21,357 bases of DNA, taken from assembly GCA_038046485.1 (NCBI GenBank), contig JBBSWA010000006.1, forward strand, positions 1 to 21,357, given 5' to 3'. Under the pieces are notes generated by a model, which worked only from the letters and a program-made list of their open reading frames with translations, did no database searches and had not been told where the DNA came from. The translations under genes were made by a program, and so were the position numbers. Source of the stretch: JBBSWA01 sp038046485. Lineage in GTDB: Archaea > Nanobdellota > Nanobdellia > Woesearchaeales > SM23-78. Positions 14,159-20,316 of this stretch are shown piece by piece; the first letter of the stretch is position 1, and the number at the start of each line of letters is the position of its first letter.

Positions 14159-14385
14159 TTTTCAAGTTGATGGTTTGTATGAAGATTAAGAGTGTTCTTC
14201 GTCGAGGAGTTTTTTCACTATTTCTCGGCTTTGGCTATAAATAGGGGGTATGGCTATAAATTGGTTTGAAGGGCTGAAACCATTGAATTGCCTATAACCT
14301 TTTTTTAGCTCGTCGGTCCGACAAGAAAGAAATAAGCTATCAATAAAGAATAATCGTTGAGTGAAAACATAATGACGTTTCTAAG
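14159..14385. other. Non-coding left end of the element
   Basis: 227 bp with no credible ORF. It holds two copies of TGGCTATAAAT (14232-14242 and 14251-14261), 19 bp apart, each containing a TATA-like core, and a near variant CCTATAACC at 14291-14299. An 11-bp palindrome GTCGGTCCGAC is at 14312-14322. It could be transposase-binding or regulatory sequence, or encode a short RNA. Nothing in the sequence decides between these. Confidence 0.45.
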
Positions 14386-14652
14386 TTACATTTGCTCTAA
14401 AAGTTTCTTCACTTTTCTTCCATTGTCGGTGAGCACATAGACTTTCCCAGTCTGAGCCTTCGGTGTCGTACAACGAACCAAATCCGTCTTTAACAGTTCC
14501 AATAAGCTTCGTCTGATATGAGAGCGATCAATATTCGTCTTGATGTACAACACAGCGGGCGTGACCCTGACATGTTGGCTTATTTCTAGAAAAACTTTTT
14601 TTCGTGTACGCCCTCTTAAGATGAAACCTAACAAATAGTCCACATTCACCAT
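14386..14652 (-). CDS. Small winged-helix DNA-binding protein
   Basis: 88 aa. One winged-helix domain: helix 1 around V-D-Y-L-L-G-F-I-L-R-G-R-T-R-K-K-V-F-L-E-I, a recognition region T-N-I-D-R-S-H-I-R-R-S-L-L-E-L-L (about 39-54), and a wing L-V-R-C-T-T-P...G-K-V-Y-V-L-T-D-N-G (about 57-78), ending in K-K-L-L. This matches small archaeal MarR/ArsR-like regulators; no metal-binding Cys or His set is seen. It is transcribed divergently from the Zn-ribbon/RDD operon across a 116-bp region with a long palindrome, so it probably controls that operon and itself. A TATA-like ATTATAAGG (minus, near 14671-14680) predicts a leaderless or nearly leaderless mRNA. Confidence 0.8.
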   Translation of the reverse strand: MVNVDYLLGFILRGRTRKKVFLEISQHVRVTPAVLYIKTNIDRSHIRRSLLELLKTDLVRCTTPKAQTGKVYVLTDNGRKVKKLLEQM

Positions 14653-14738
14653 TGATTCCTTCGACGGAAATCATCCTTATAATGGCATATGGCCTAAATA
14701 GGGATGAAATCATGCCAAAATTTTTAAACAAACTCCCA

Positions 14739-14754
14739 TTTTTAAGCTTAAAAA
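14739..14754. promoter_or_regulatory. 16-bp palindrome (candidate operator) in the RDD-operon promoter
   Basis: TTTTTAAGCTTAAAAA is a perfect palindrome between the TATA-like TTTTTAAA (14721-14728) and the Shine-Dalgarno of the RDD gene. Its place near the predicted transcription start fits a repressor site, most simply for the divergent winged-helix protein. Confidence 0.45.
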
Positions 14755-14768
14755 GTGAGGGTGGTTTG

Positions 14769-15308
14769 ATGCAGTGTAGACATTGTGGGGCAAGTTATAG
14801 TGAAGATGACAATTATTGCCCAGATTGTGGAAGAAAAGTAGGAGGTCATAGCGCCTCGTCTTCTGGCCTTGAAACCCACCATTCTGCTTACAAAGGTGAA
14901 TACGCTGGATTCTGGACTAGATTTATAGCGTACATAATTGATGGTATAATTTTAATGGTAGGATTGCATATCTTAGGAGTTGCATTACAAACCACTCTCC
15001 TACAATTTACTTTGTATCCAGATCCCACAACCTCAATCCAGAGATCAATCGCAGGAGGTATAGTTGGGCTCCTCTATTTTGTTCCATTCGAAGGAGCAAC
15101 TGGCGCCACTCCAGGCAAAATGTTCTTAGGGTTGAAGATCCTGAAAGAAAATAAAGAGCCCATCACATATGTTACAGCAATCATTCGATACTTTGGAAGA
15201 ATACCGGCCCTGCTAATTTTTGGTCTAGGATACATCTGGATCGCTTTCGATAAGAAAAAACAAGGATGGCACGACAAAATCGCTAAAACCATTGTCGTGA
15301 ACACGTAA
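14769..15308 (+). CDS. Zinc-ribbon + RDD-domain membrane protein
   Basis: 179 aa from the ATG at 14769. The frame is open further upstream, but this ATG has the SD-like GAGGGTGG 5 nt before it, and translation from it begins exactly at the zinc ribbon. That ribbon is C3-x2-C6...C17-x2-C20. A Ser/Gly/His linker follows, then an RDD domain (about 44-177): F-W-T-R-F-I-A-Y-I-I-D-G-I, the conserved G-A-T-P-G-K-M-F-L-G-L-K-I, and a late R-Y-F-G-R. Three or so membrane helices lie at about 52-75, 95-108 and 146-160. RDD proteins are poorly understood membrane proteins, some tied to ion exchange. It starts an operon with two further genes. Confidence 0.88.
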   Translation: MQCRHCGASYSEDDNYCPDCGRKVGGHSASSSGLETHHSAYKGEYAGFWTRFIAYIIDGIILMVGLHILGVALQTTLLQFTLYPDPTTSIQRSIAGGIVGLLYFVPFEGATGATPGKMFLGLKILKENKEPITYVTAIIRYFGRIPALLIFGLGYIWIAFDKKKQGWHDKIAKTIVVNT

Positions 15309-15309
15309 A

Positions 15310-16230
15310 ATGGGATTCTGCACAAAATGCGGCGAAGAAAATCAAGAAGGAAAAAAATATTGTCGCTCTTGCGGTCACGAACTAAAAACAAAACAAACCC
15401 TACAAACTGATAATAAAGAAAAATCTCAACTCTTAAAAAACTGTCCAGACTGCAACGCCAAATTAGCCAAGAAAGCAAAATTCTGTCATGAATGCGGTCA
15501 CGTTCTCCAAGAAACGAACATATTGGCAGAACACGAGCAAAACAAGAAAATGACTCGTAATGAAGAACACAAAAAAACGAAAAGCTCTGAATGGACTCTG
15601 CCAATCACCCTCTTATTAACCGCTCTCGCAATACTGTTCCCAACCAAAGTGATAAGCTACCAAGTAGAAGTACCATACACCGACATAGAAACTTACAATA
15701 TCCAAGTACCCTACGAAGATCTAGAAGAATACAATGAACGAGTACCTTACCAAACCACTGAAGAATATACCGAAACTGTTCCCTACAAGGAAGAGCAAAC
15801 ACATGTAGAGCTCGAAAGTCGTACAAAGCAATTGACCTACGTTGAGGAGGAACCGTGTACTGTGGAAGAAAAATACTCAGAACTAGAGCCCTACGAAGAC
15901 TGCGCCTTCCTAGGACTATACTGCACAACCCAATACAAAAAAGTAACAAAAACACGCAACGTACAAAAAACTTGCCCGACTACCAAGACAAAAGATGTAT
16001 CTGAGGACGTACCCGTAGCGAAAACGAGCACTGTCACTAAATACAAAGACGTCGTCAAAACAAAACCTGTCACAAAATATCGAGACGAAACAAGATACCG
16101 CAAAGTCACCAAAACACGCATAGAAACACGTCAGCGAGAAATTCCAAAGAAACGCATGGAAACTAGGAAGAAAGAAGTTAACTGGCTATTCAACTTCGAC
16201 GCCATCATCAAATACCACGGACTATCCTGA
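15310..16230 (+). CDS. Double zinc-ribbon membrane protein with charge-segregated short repeats
   Basis: 306 aa, starting 1 nt after the RDD stop. Two zinc ribbons are at C4-x2-C7...C18-x2-C21 and C45-x2-C48...C59-x2-C62. A hydrophilic linker (70-95) and one membrane helix (about 96-113) follow. The rest is repetitive: V-P-Y-x-D/T-x-E-x-Y units of about 12 residues at 121-160, acidic and Tyr-rich, then from about 205 Thr/Lys/Arg-rich units such as V-T-K-T-R, V-T-K-Y-K-D-V, V-T-K-Y-R-D and V-T-K-T-R. The alternating pattern predicts long beta strands. Cysteines at about 183, 198, 205 and 222 lie between the halves. I know no named family for the repeat part; an extracytoplasmic fibre or stalk is a guess. 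Confidence 0.75.
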   Translation: MGFCTKCGEENQEGKKYCRSCGHELKTKQTLQTDNKEKSQLLKNCPDCNAKLAKKAKFCHECGHVLQETNILAEHEQNKKMTRNEEHKKTKSSEWTLPITLLLTALAILFPTKVISYQVEVPYTDIETYNIQVPYEDLEEYNERVPYQTTEEYTETVPYKEEQTHVELESRTKQLTYVEEEPCTVEEKYSELEPYEDCAFLGLYCTTQYKKVTKTRNVQKTCPTTKTKDVSEDVPVAKTSTVTKYKDVVKTKPVTKYRDETRYRKVTKTRIETRQREIPKKRMETRKKEVNWLFNFDAIIKYHGLS

Positions 16231-17138
16231 TGAAACCAACACACCTCATCCTGATTTTTCTAATCATCCTAGCCACTATAATAACTATAAAAATCAAAAT
16301 GACACAACAAGATCCCGTACCAATAGAAACCACGCCAACCATCTCCAAAGATGAACTAATAAGTATCAGACCTTCTCAAGAAGAAAAAAATGAACCAGAA
16401 ACAAAAATAGATGACTACGCCCTTTTAGAAAAATCCTTCGATAACATCAACTACGAATATGACGAGAGAACCAAAGACTTCAGACTCGTATGTACAACCC
16501 CGTGTCCAGTTCCTAAAGAAACATTAGACCAAGAATTCGCAGCTATAGCCTATGCAGTATCGACTGTAAGAGGACTGACAAAAAGCGACATAAACTCCTT
16601 CCTCCTACCATTCGAAGTGCACGCTTCAGCAGATGAAATATGCGCGATGAAGCAAGGAGCACTGGCCTACGCAACTTCCTATAGAGATTCAGATGGACGA
16701 GTAAGAGGACTTCTATGTTTCTTCTTCGATCAACGAGAATACGACAGGACTAGATTCCCCTACAGCACAAGCGTACACGAAGTAATGCACCTATTCGAAT
16801 TCGGAAAAATAGAAGAAAATAGTGCAATCCTAGAAGGACTCTCAGAAGTCCTAGAAAGCTTCTTCCTACAAGGAGCAAAAACCAGCTTCTGCGATCAACA
16901 CAATAAATGGTGGCTCACAGAACAAGGAATAAACCCACACGACCCCCATGACACAGGACGAGACCTATTCTTCAACCTATGCGACCAACACGGCTTCGAC
17001 TACAACGACCTACCCACACTATTCGAAAAACTCGATAGTCTAGGACGAGAAGCTACAACACAAGAATTCATCCAAATCATCAACCAAATCGTCGGACAAG
17101 ACACCACCCACCTCTTCCAAGAAGCAGGAGCAATTTAA
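16230..17138 (+). CDS. Membrane-anchored zincin-like metallopeptidase
   Basis: 302 aa, with its ATG overlapping the previous stop by 1 nt (TGATG). An N-terminal membrane helix is at about 5-23, and a polar linker runs to about 65. The peptidase-like domain has the zinc motif H183-E-V-M-H187 and then E-G-L-S-E (202-206), which fits the third ligand of a gluzincin. Other cysteines (C88, C92, C138, C163, C221, C252) may form disulfides. Tight coupling to the zinc-ribbon repeat gene suggests that it processes, or works beside, that protein at the cell surface. No known peptidase family is recognised beyond the HExxH/E pattern, so activity is inferred. Confidence 0.72.
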   Translation: MKPTHLILIFLIILATIITIKIKMTQQDPVPIETTPTISKDELISIRPSQEEKNEPETKIDDYALLEKSFDNINYEYDERTKDFRLVCTTPCPVPKETLDQEFAAIAYAVSTVRGLTKSDINSFLLPFEVHASADEICAMKQGALAYATSYRDSDGRVRGLLCFFFDQREYDRTRFPYSTSVHEVMHLFEFGKIEENSAILEGLSEVLESFFLQGAKTSFCDQHNKWWLTEQGINPHDPHDTGRDLFFNLCDQHGFDYNDLPTLFEKLDSLGREATTQEFIQIINQIVGQDTTHLFQEAGAI

Positions 17139-17350
17139 TTTCTTCAGGCGATATTGAAGATGTACTCACCGAGGTAAAAACCCTTTGATGACATGAGGGG
17201 TATATACAACATATGCATAAAATTAAAAAAGAAGAATCTTATCGACGGAGATAGAAAGTTTTAAATATAGTAAAAGCAGAACCTAGCTAAGGTATAGAAA
17301 AGCTTAATAAAGAGTGCGTAAACCCTTTCATAGGAGGGTGCAGGTTCAGA
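17139..17350. promoter_or_regulatory. Intergenic promoter region of the AT-rich gene pair
   Basis: 212 bp without a gene. It holds TATA-like sequences GTATATAC (17201-17208) and TTTTAAATA (17260-17268), and the Shine-Dalgarno GGAGGGTG at 17334-17341 about 10 nt before the next ATG. No strong repeat is seen. Confidence 0.45.
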
Positions 17351-17590
17351 ATGAAACTAAGTAATTTAACTTTTAATGAAAATGTAAAAAAAGAGATTCT
17401 GACCTTATTTGGAAAGACTGTAGATGATGAAGGATTTATTGTGGAAAAAGAAGACCCTTCCCAAAAAGTTTTGACCCCTAAAGGAGAAGAGATTAGGATT
17501 GAAGAATGGGGTGGCGTACTTAAGGGATCTGAAGCCTTTATCAAATCTGATGCTTTCTCATTGATCGAACTTGCAAAACGATTAGAGTGA
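17351..17590 (+). CDS. Hypothetical 79-aa protein, first gene of a coupled pair
   Basis: 79 aa, acidic (many Glu and Asp), predicted alpha/beta, with no membrane segment or Cys. GGAGGGTG about 10 nt upstream supports the ATG. The stop overlaps the GTG start of the next gene (GTGA), so the two proteins are translationally coupled and probably form a complex or a toxin-antitoxin-like pair, with this small acidic one first. No family is recognised. The region is more AT-rich than the flanking cargo, which suggests it joined the element separately. Confidence 0.65.
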   Translation: MKLSNLTFNENVKKEILTLFGKTVDDEGFIVEKEDPSQKVLTPKGEEIRIEEWGGVLKGSEAFIKSDAFSLIELAKRLE

Positions 17591-18411
17591 ATATATTAGA
17601 TAATCTAAAAAAAATATTTGAAACAAAATTTAGAGACTTATTTTCTAACAACAAAATTGACAAAATAGTGATCTTTGATTTCTCAAAGAACCCGAAAAAT
17701 GTTTTAGAACTTAAAGAAGACAATCGATTAAGCATAGACTTAAGTAAAGCAACTGATGAAGAAAAAAAATCTATCAAAAAAAATGTTATAGATGTAATTG
17801 TGCAAGGAAAAAATGAAGTTTTTTTAGGATCAAAATCGCTTGAAAAAACAAAGCAAATAAAAAGCAACCTCCCTAATAAAGAAGATGAAGAATTGCTAAA
17901 ATTCTACAAGGATAAACTTAAACCCTCTATGAATAAAGCTCTAGAAGTCTCTTTGATAATTCGTAAAGCTTTCAAAAATGGAGAAGACATAAAAGAGCTT
18001 AAACGAGACATATCCTACAAATTTCCAAATTTCGGGAATAATCTTTGTAATCTAACCTCTAGTGATTATTTTCATGATCATTTTAGAAAATTATATGAAA
18101 GTATGCTTTTAGATGATGATTTCGATATAAATATTTATCAAAAGAAAGTAGAAAAAATAGTTATATCACTCCCATACACAGTTTTTATAACTCGCTTTAA
18201 ATCCTATGACCAACTTAGTGGAGAAGTAAAATTTAAACTAGAAAAACTAAAGAAATATGGAACAGGTACATTACTCCTTCATGGACTTGGAAAAGAAAAT
18301 GTTAATACAGCTCTACAAATATTAGAAGAATACAAAGACGATAAGTCGATAACAATCGAAATCGAATTAAATCAAACAAAAACTATCATTACTGCAACAT
18401 TAAGATTTTAA
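17587..18411 (+). CDS. Hypothetical 274-aa Lys-rich protein, second gene of the coupled pair
   Basis: 274 aa starting at GTG 17587, which shares bases with the upstream stop (GTGA). Very rich in Lys, Asn, Ile and Asp. The N-terminal part has a strand K-I-V-I-F-D-F (about 26-32). A helical middle (about 95-160) contains S-S-D-Y-F-H-D-H-F-R-K-L-Y-E-S-M. The C-terminal third has strands I-V-I-S-L-P-Y-T-V-F-I-T-R-F and G-T-L-L-L-H-G-L-G, ending in an amphipathic strand pair (T-I-E-I-E-L-N...T-I-I-T-A-T-L-R-F). There is no P-loop, HExxH, PD-(D/E)XK or membrane segment. The D-x-x-x-H-D-H cluster could bind metal. Function unknown; a cargo defence or toxin-like role is only an inference from the coupling. 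Confidence 0.65.
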   Translation: MNILDNLKKIFETKFRDLFSNNKIDKIVIFDFSKNPKNVLELKEDNRLSIDLSKATDEEKKSIKKNVIDVIVQGKNEVFLGSKSLEKTKQIKSNLPNKEDEELLKFYKDKLKPSMNKALEVSLIIRKAFKNGEDIKELKRDISYKFPNFGNNLCNLTSSDYFHDHFRKLYESMLLDDDFDINIYQKKVEKIVISLPYTVFITRFKSYDQLSGEVKFKLEKLKKYGTGTLLLHGLGKENVNTALQILEEYKDDKSITIEIELNQTKTIITATLRF

Positions 18412-18421
18412 TATTAGAAAA

Positions 18422-18760
18422 TTAATGTCCTTTTAACGTGCCATCTATAATCCTATTCTTTTTCTTCTTTTTTCCTTTCTTTTTATCGAAATGACTCGCT
18501 AGACCATCAAAACCTCTTTTGAGCTCTAATGCTACTATCATTCGAGGAAAATTAAACATCCACTCATCCTGACCCTTCTTACGCTTCTTTCTTGTCATTA
18601 TCCATTCTAAAGGTTCTAGCTTTCTTAAATATTTTCTCACCGTAACCCAAGAAACATTGCCTACAAGACCTATCTCACGAACAGTCATCCAACGAGGATT
18701 ATAATACATCGTCCTCAAAAGTTCTATTTCCACACGATTATAAAATGGTTTCTTAGGCAT
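18422..18760 (-). CDS. Winged-helix DNA-binding protein with Lys-rich tail
   Basis: 112 aa. The winged helix spans about 8-75: I-E-L-L-R-T-M-Y-Y-N-P-R-W-M-T-V-R-E-I-G, then the recognition helix S-W-V-T-V-R-K-Y-L-R-K-L-E-P-L (about 37-51), then a basic wing R-K-K-R-K-K-G-Q-D-E-W-M-F-N-F. The tail has a run K-K-K-G-K-K-K-K-K-N-R, likely to add non-specific DNA contact. It starts 2 bp after the stop of the AbrB-like gene, so the two form one regulatory operon, divergent from the nuclease-transposase operon. It converges with the hypothetical gene at 18411 with only 10 bp between. Confidence 0.75.
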   Translation of the reverse strand: MPKKPFYNRVEIELLRTMYYNPRWMTVREIGLVGNVSWVTVRKYLRKLEPLEWIMTRKKRKKGQDEWMFNFPRMIVALELKRGFDGLASHFDKKKGKKKKKNRIIDGTLKGH

Positions 18761-18762
18761 TA

Positions 18763-19020
18763 TTACCCTCTGCGAAGATATCCTTCCAATTGCTTTTCTA
18801 CTCTACCATTCTCTGACCAAGTAGTTGTGAGCTTGAACACAAATTTATCTTTCTTATTATCGATATCTAATGAATCTAAAAATATAGCTGGAATCCGAAT
18901 CGACACTTGACGGCCGTCATCAATGATTGGGACTTCTTTCTCATCTTCGGCTGTTCGTTGAATTCGAAGAGCTTTAAAAACTTCATCCACCTCTTCCCTT
19001 GACTTCGTACCCTTTCTCAT
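18763..19020 (-). CDS. AbrB/SpoVT-like regulator
   Basis: 85 aa. A charged helical N-terminus (about 1-33) is followed by a swapped-hairpin-like core: G-R-Q-V-S-I-R-I-P-A-I-F-L-D-S-L-D-I (about 36-53), then D-K-F-V-F-K-L-T. This matches the AbrB/SpoVT pattern Q-x-x-I-x-I-P followed by L-x-I and a D-x-V/F strand, as seen in archaeal regulators and in MazE-type antitoxins. It is followed by a winged-helix gene in the same operon. Its promoter shares a 12-bp motif with the opposing nuclease-transposase promoter, so autoregulation together with control of transposition is the simplest reading. Confidence 0.7.
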   Translation of the reverse strand: MRKGTKSREEVDEVFKALRIQRTAEDEKEVPIIDDGRQVSIRIPAIFLDSLDIDNKKDKFVFKLTTTWSENGRVEKQLEGYLRRG

Positions 19021-19174
19021 AATCTCACCTAAAAGAAGTAGGACGAACTACTATATAAAATTACTCTTTTTTAACAATTAATCGGCCGATAAAGGATTAA
19101 CTTTATAAACGCCTTAACTTTCACTACAAGTAGGACGAATAGTTATTAACTATTACTCGTCGGAGGAACAAAAC
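19021..19174. promoter_or_regulatory. Divergent, palindrome-rich control region of the nuclease-transposase operon
   Basis: Two opposing TATA boxes are visible: minus TTTTATATAG (19051-19060) and plus CTTTATAAAC (19101-19110). A 12-bp motif AAGTAGGACGAA occurs downstream of the TATA on both sides (19036-19047 and 19128-19139). On the left it forms the inverted repeat AGTAG-GACGAA-CTACT (19037-19052). On the right it runs into AATAGTTATTAACTATT (19138-19154), a perfect inverted repeat with 8-bp arms. A third palindrome, ATCGGCCGAT, lies midway (19081-19090). GGAGGA at 19163-19168 is the Shine-Dalgarno of the nuclease gene. The layout fits co-repression of both operons. Confidence 0.6.
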
Positions 19175-19828
19175 ATGAAAACTAACAAAACGTACCGTGT
19201 ATCGCCAAGCACCCTAGCAATTTACAATGAATGCAAAACGTGCTTTTACGAGCACATCCATGGCCGGAGGCGTCCGGCCTCCATTTTTCCAAGCTTGCCT
19301 AGAGGAATGGATCGTTGCTTCAAAGCCCTGTATGATGAGAACAGACGTCTAGAAACCTTACCACCAGAAATAAGCAGTCTAGGAAACGCCAAACTCTACC
19401 CCGATCAAGCCAAGATCGATCAATGGCGCAATCCTTGGCAGGGACTCAAATGGCACACCTCAGAAGGAGTCTTACAAGGAGCAGTAGACGAAGTCTTAGA
19501 AATCAATGGCCTTCTAAGTCCTTTGGACTTCAAGACGAGATCTGGACCGCCCAGACCAGAAACCATCAATTACTACAAACTTCAAATTAGTGTCTACACG
19601 CTCCTTCTACAGAAGATAGGACACCCTACCAGTCCAGTAGGGTTCTTGCTCTTTTACCACCCCCACCAAGCAGGCCCTAACGGCCTAGTTACTTTTGAGA
19701 CAACCTTAGTAAAAGTGGACGTAGACCTCACCAAAGCAGAACAAACCTTCAAAGAAGCCCTGAGCCTTCTAAGAGGTTCTGAACCACAACCCAACTCCAA
19801 CTGTCCATATTGCAGGTACAAAAAATGA
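19175..19828 (+). CDS. Cas4/RecB-like PD-(D/E)XK nuclease
   Basis: 217 aa. Opens with S-P-S-T-L-A-I-Y-N-E-C20-K-T-C23-F, the RecB/Cas4-like first helix. The nuclease core shows G-A-V-D105-E-V, then L-D118-F-K120-T (the D...DxK catalytic set), then K-L-Q137-I-S-V-Y141 (the QxxxY motif). It ends with C210-P-Y-C213; with the N-terminal cysteines this could hold an Fe-S cluster as in Cas4 and AddB. The segment R-P-A-S-I-F-P-S-L-P-R-G-M-D is one I recall from a nuclease family common in CPR and DPANN genomes. Such enzymes cut or resect DNA ends. Starts with a GGAGGA Shine-Dalgarno; its stop overlaps the exonuclease-like start (ATGA). There is no CRISPR array or other cas gene here. Confidence 0.85.
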   Translation: MKTNKTYRVSPSTLAIYNECKTCFYEHIHGRRRPASIFPSLPRGMDRCFKALYDENRRLETLPPEISSLGNAKLYPDQAKIDQWRNPWQGLKWHTSEGVLQGAVDEVLEINGLLSPLDFKTRSGPPRPETINYYKLQISVYTLLLQKIGHPTSPVGFLLFYHPHQAGPNGLVTFETTLVKVDVDLTKAEQTFKEALSLLRGSEPQPNSNCPYCRYKK

Positions 19829-20316
19829 ATGAAACAATCGTCTTCGACCTATCTACAGAAGGATTAGATCCTTTAAAACACAGAATCATAGGCATAACAA
19901 CAAAAACGCAAGTAGAAGAAGAAATATTCACCGATAGAGAAGAATCTAAAATCTTACAAGAATTCTGGAACTACCTAAAAGCAAACAACTTCAAAAAAAT
20001 CATCGGATTCAACTCCCAACAATTCGACATCCCCTTCCTCATCTTAAGAAGCATGAAACATCGAATACCAATGCACCCACTCAACAGCATCGACTTAAGA
20101 AAAATCCTCACCATTAAAACTGGAAAAAAAGACGGAACACTCCAAGAACTCGCAAGCTTCATCGGCATGACATTCGAAGAAAACGGTTACCATAAAATGC
20201 ACATGTCACTCCTATGGGAAGCCAAACACCTCAAAAACCTACGAGAATATCTCCTAAGAGACGTAAAAATAACATGGCAACTCTACAAACACATACAAGA
20301 GGCTGGACTAATATGA
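19825..20316 (+). CDS. DnaQ/PolB-exo-like 3'-5' exonuclease domain protein, Exo I Glu replaced
   Basis: 163 aa, starting in an ATGA overlap with the nuclease stop; an in-frame TTG at 19810 is not needed. It is a stand-alone RNase H-fold exonuclease domain like those of family-B DNA polymerases (DEDDy type). Exo I is V-F-D8-L-S-T-E-G-L-D, Exo II is I-I-G-F-N-S-Q-Q-F-D68-I-P-F-L, and Exo III is E-Y142-L-L-R-D146-V-K-I-T. The usual D-x-E of Exo I reads D-L-S, with a Glu two residues later, so one of the four acidic ligands is displaced or lost. It may be inactive or bind DNA only. Coupled on both sides to nuclease and transposase, it probably handles ends during transposition. Confidence 0.82.
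   Translation: MNETIVFDLSTEGLDPLKHRIIGITTKTQVEEEIFTDREESKILQEFWNYLKANNFKKIIGFNSQQFDIPFLILRSMKHRIPMHPLNSIDLRKILTIKTGKKDGTLQELASFIGMTFEENGYHKMHMSLLWEAKHLKNLREYLLRDVKITWQLYKHIQEAGLI

Noticed and set aside
14652..14768. Longer start of the RDD protein at 14652
   Set aside because: That region is the divergent promoter with TATA motifs, a palindrome and a Shine-Dalgarno placed for the ATG at 14769.
15074..15955. Long minus-strand ORFs opposite the zinc-ribbon operon
   Set aside because: They are opposite strongly supported genes, are Cys/Phe/Leu-rich shadow translations and have no own initiation signals.
19175..19828. CRISPR-Cas or casposon reading of the Cas4-like gene
   Set aside because: No repeat-spacer array, no cas1 and no family-B polymerase are seen. 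The transposase is a DDE enzyme, not a Cas1 homologue. Only the nuclease fold is Cas4-like.
20214..20312. Longer transposase start at 20214
   Set aside because: The 33 extra codons overlap the exonuclease-like gene and precede the zinc ribbon; the ATG at the stop overlap is the natural start.
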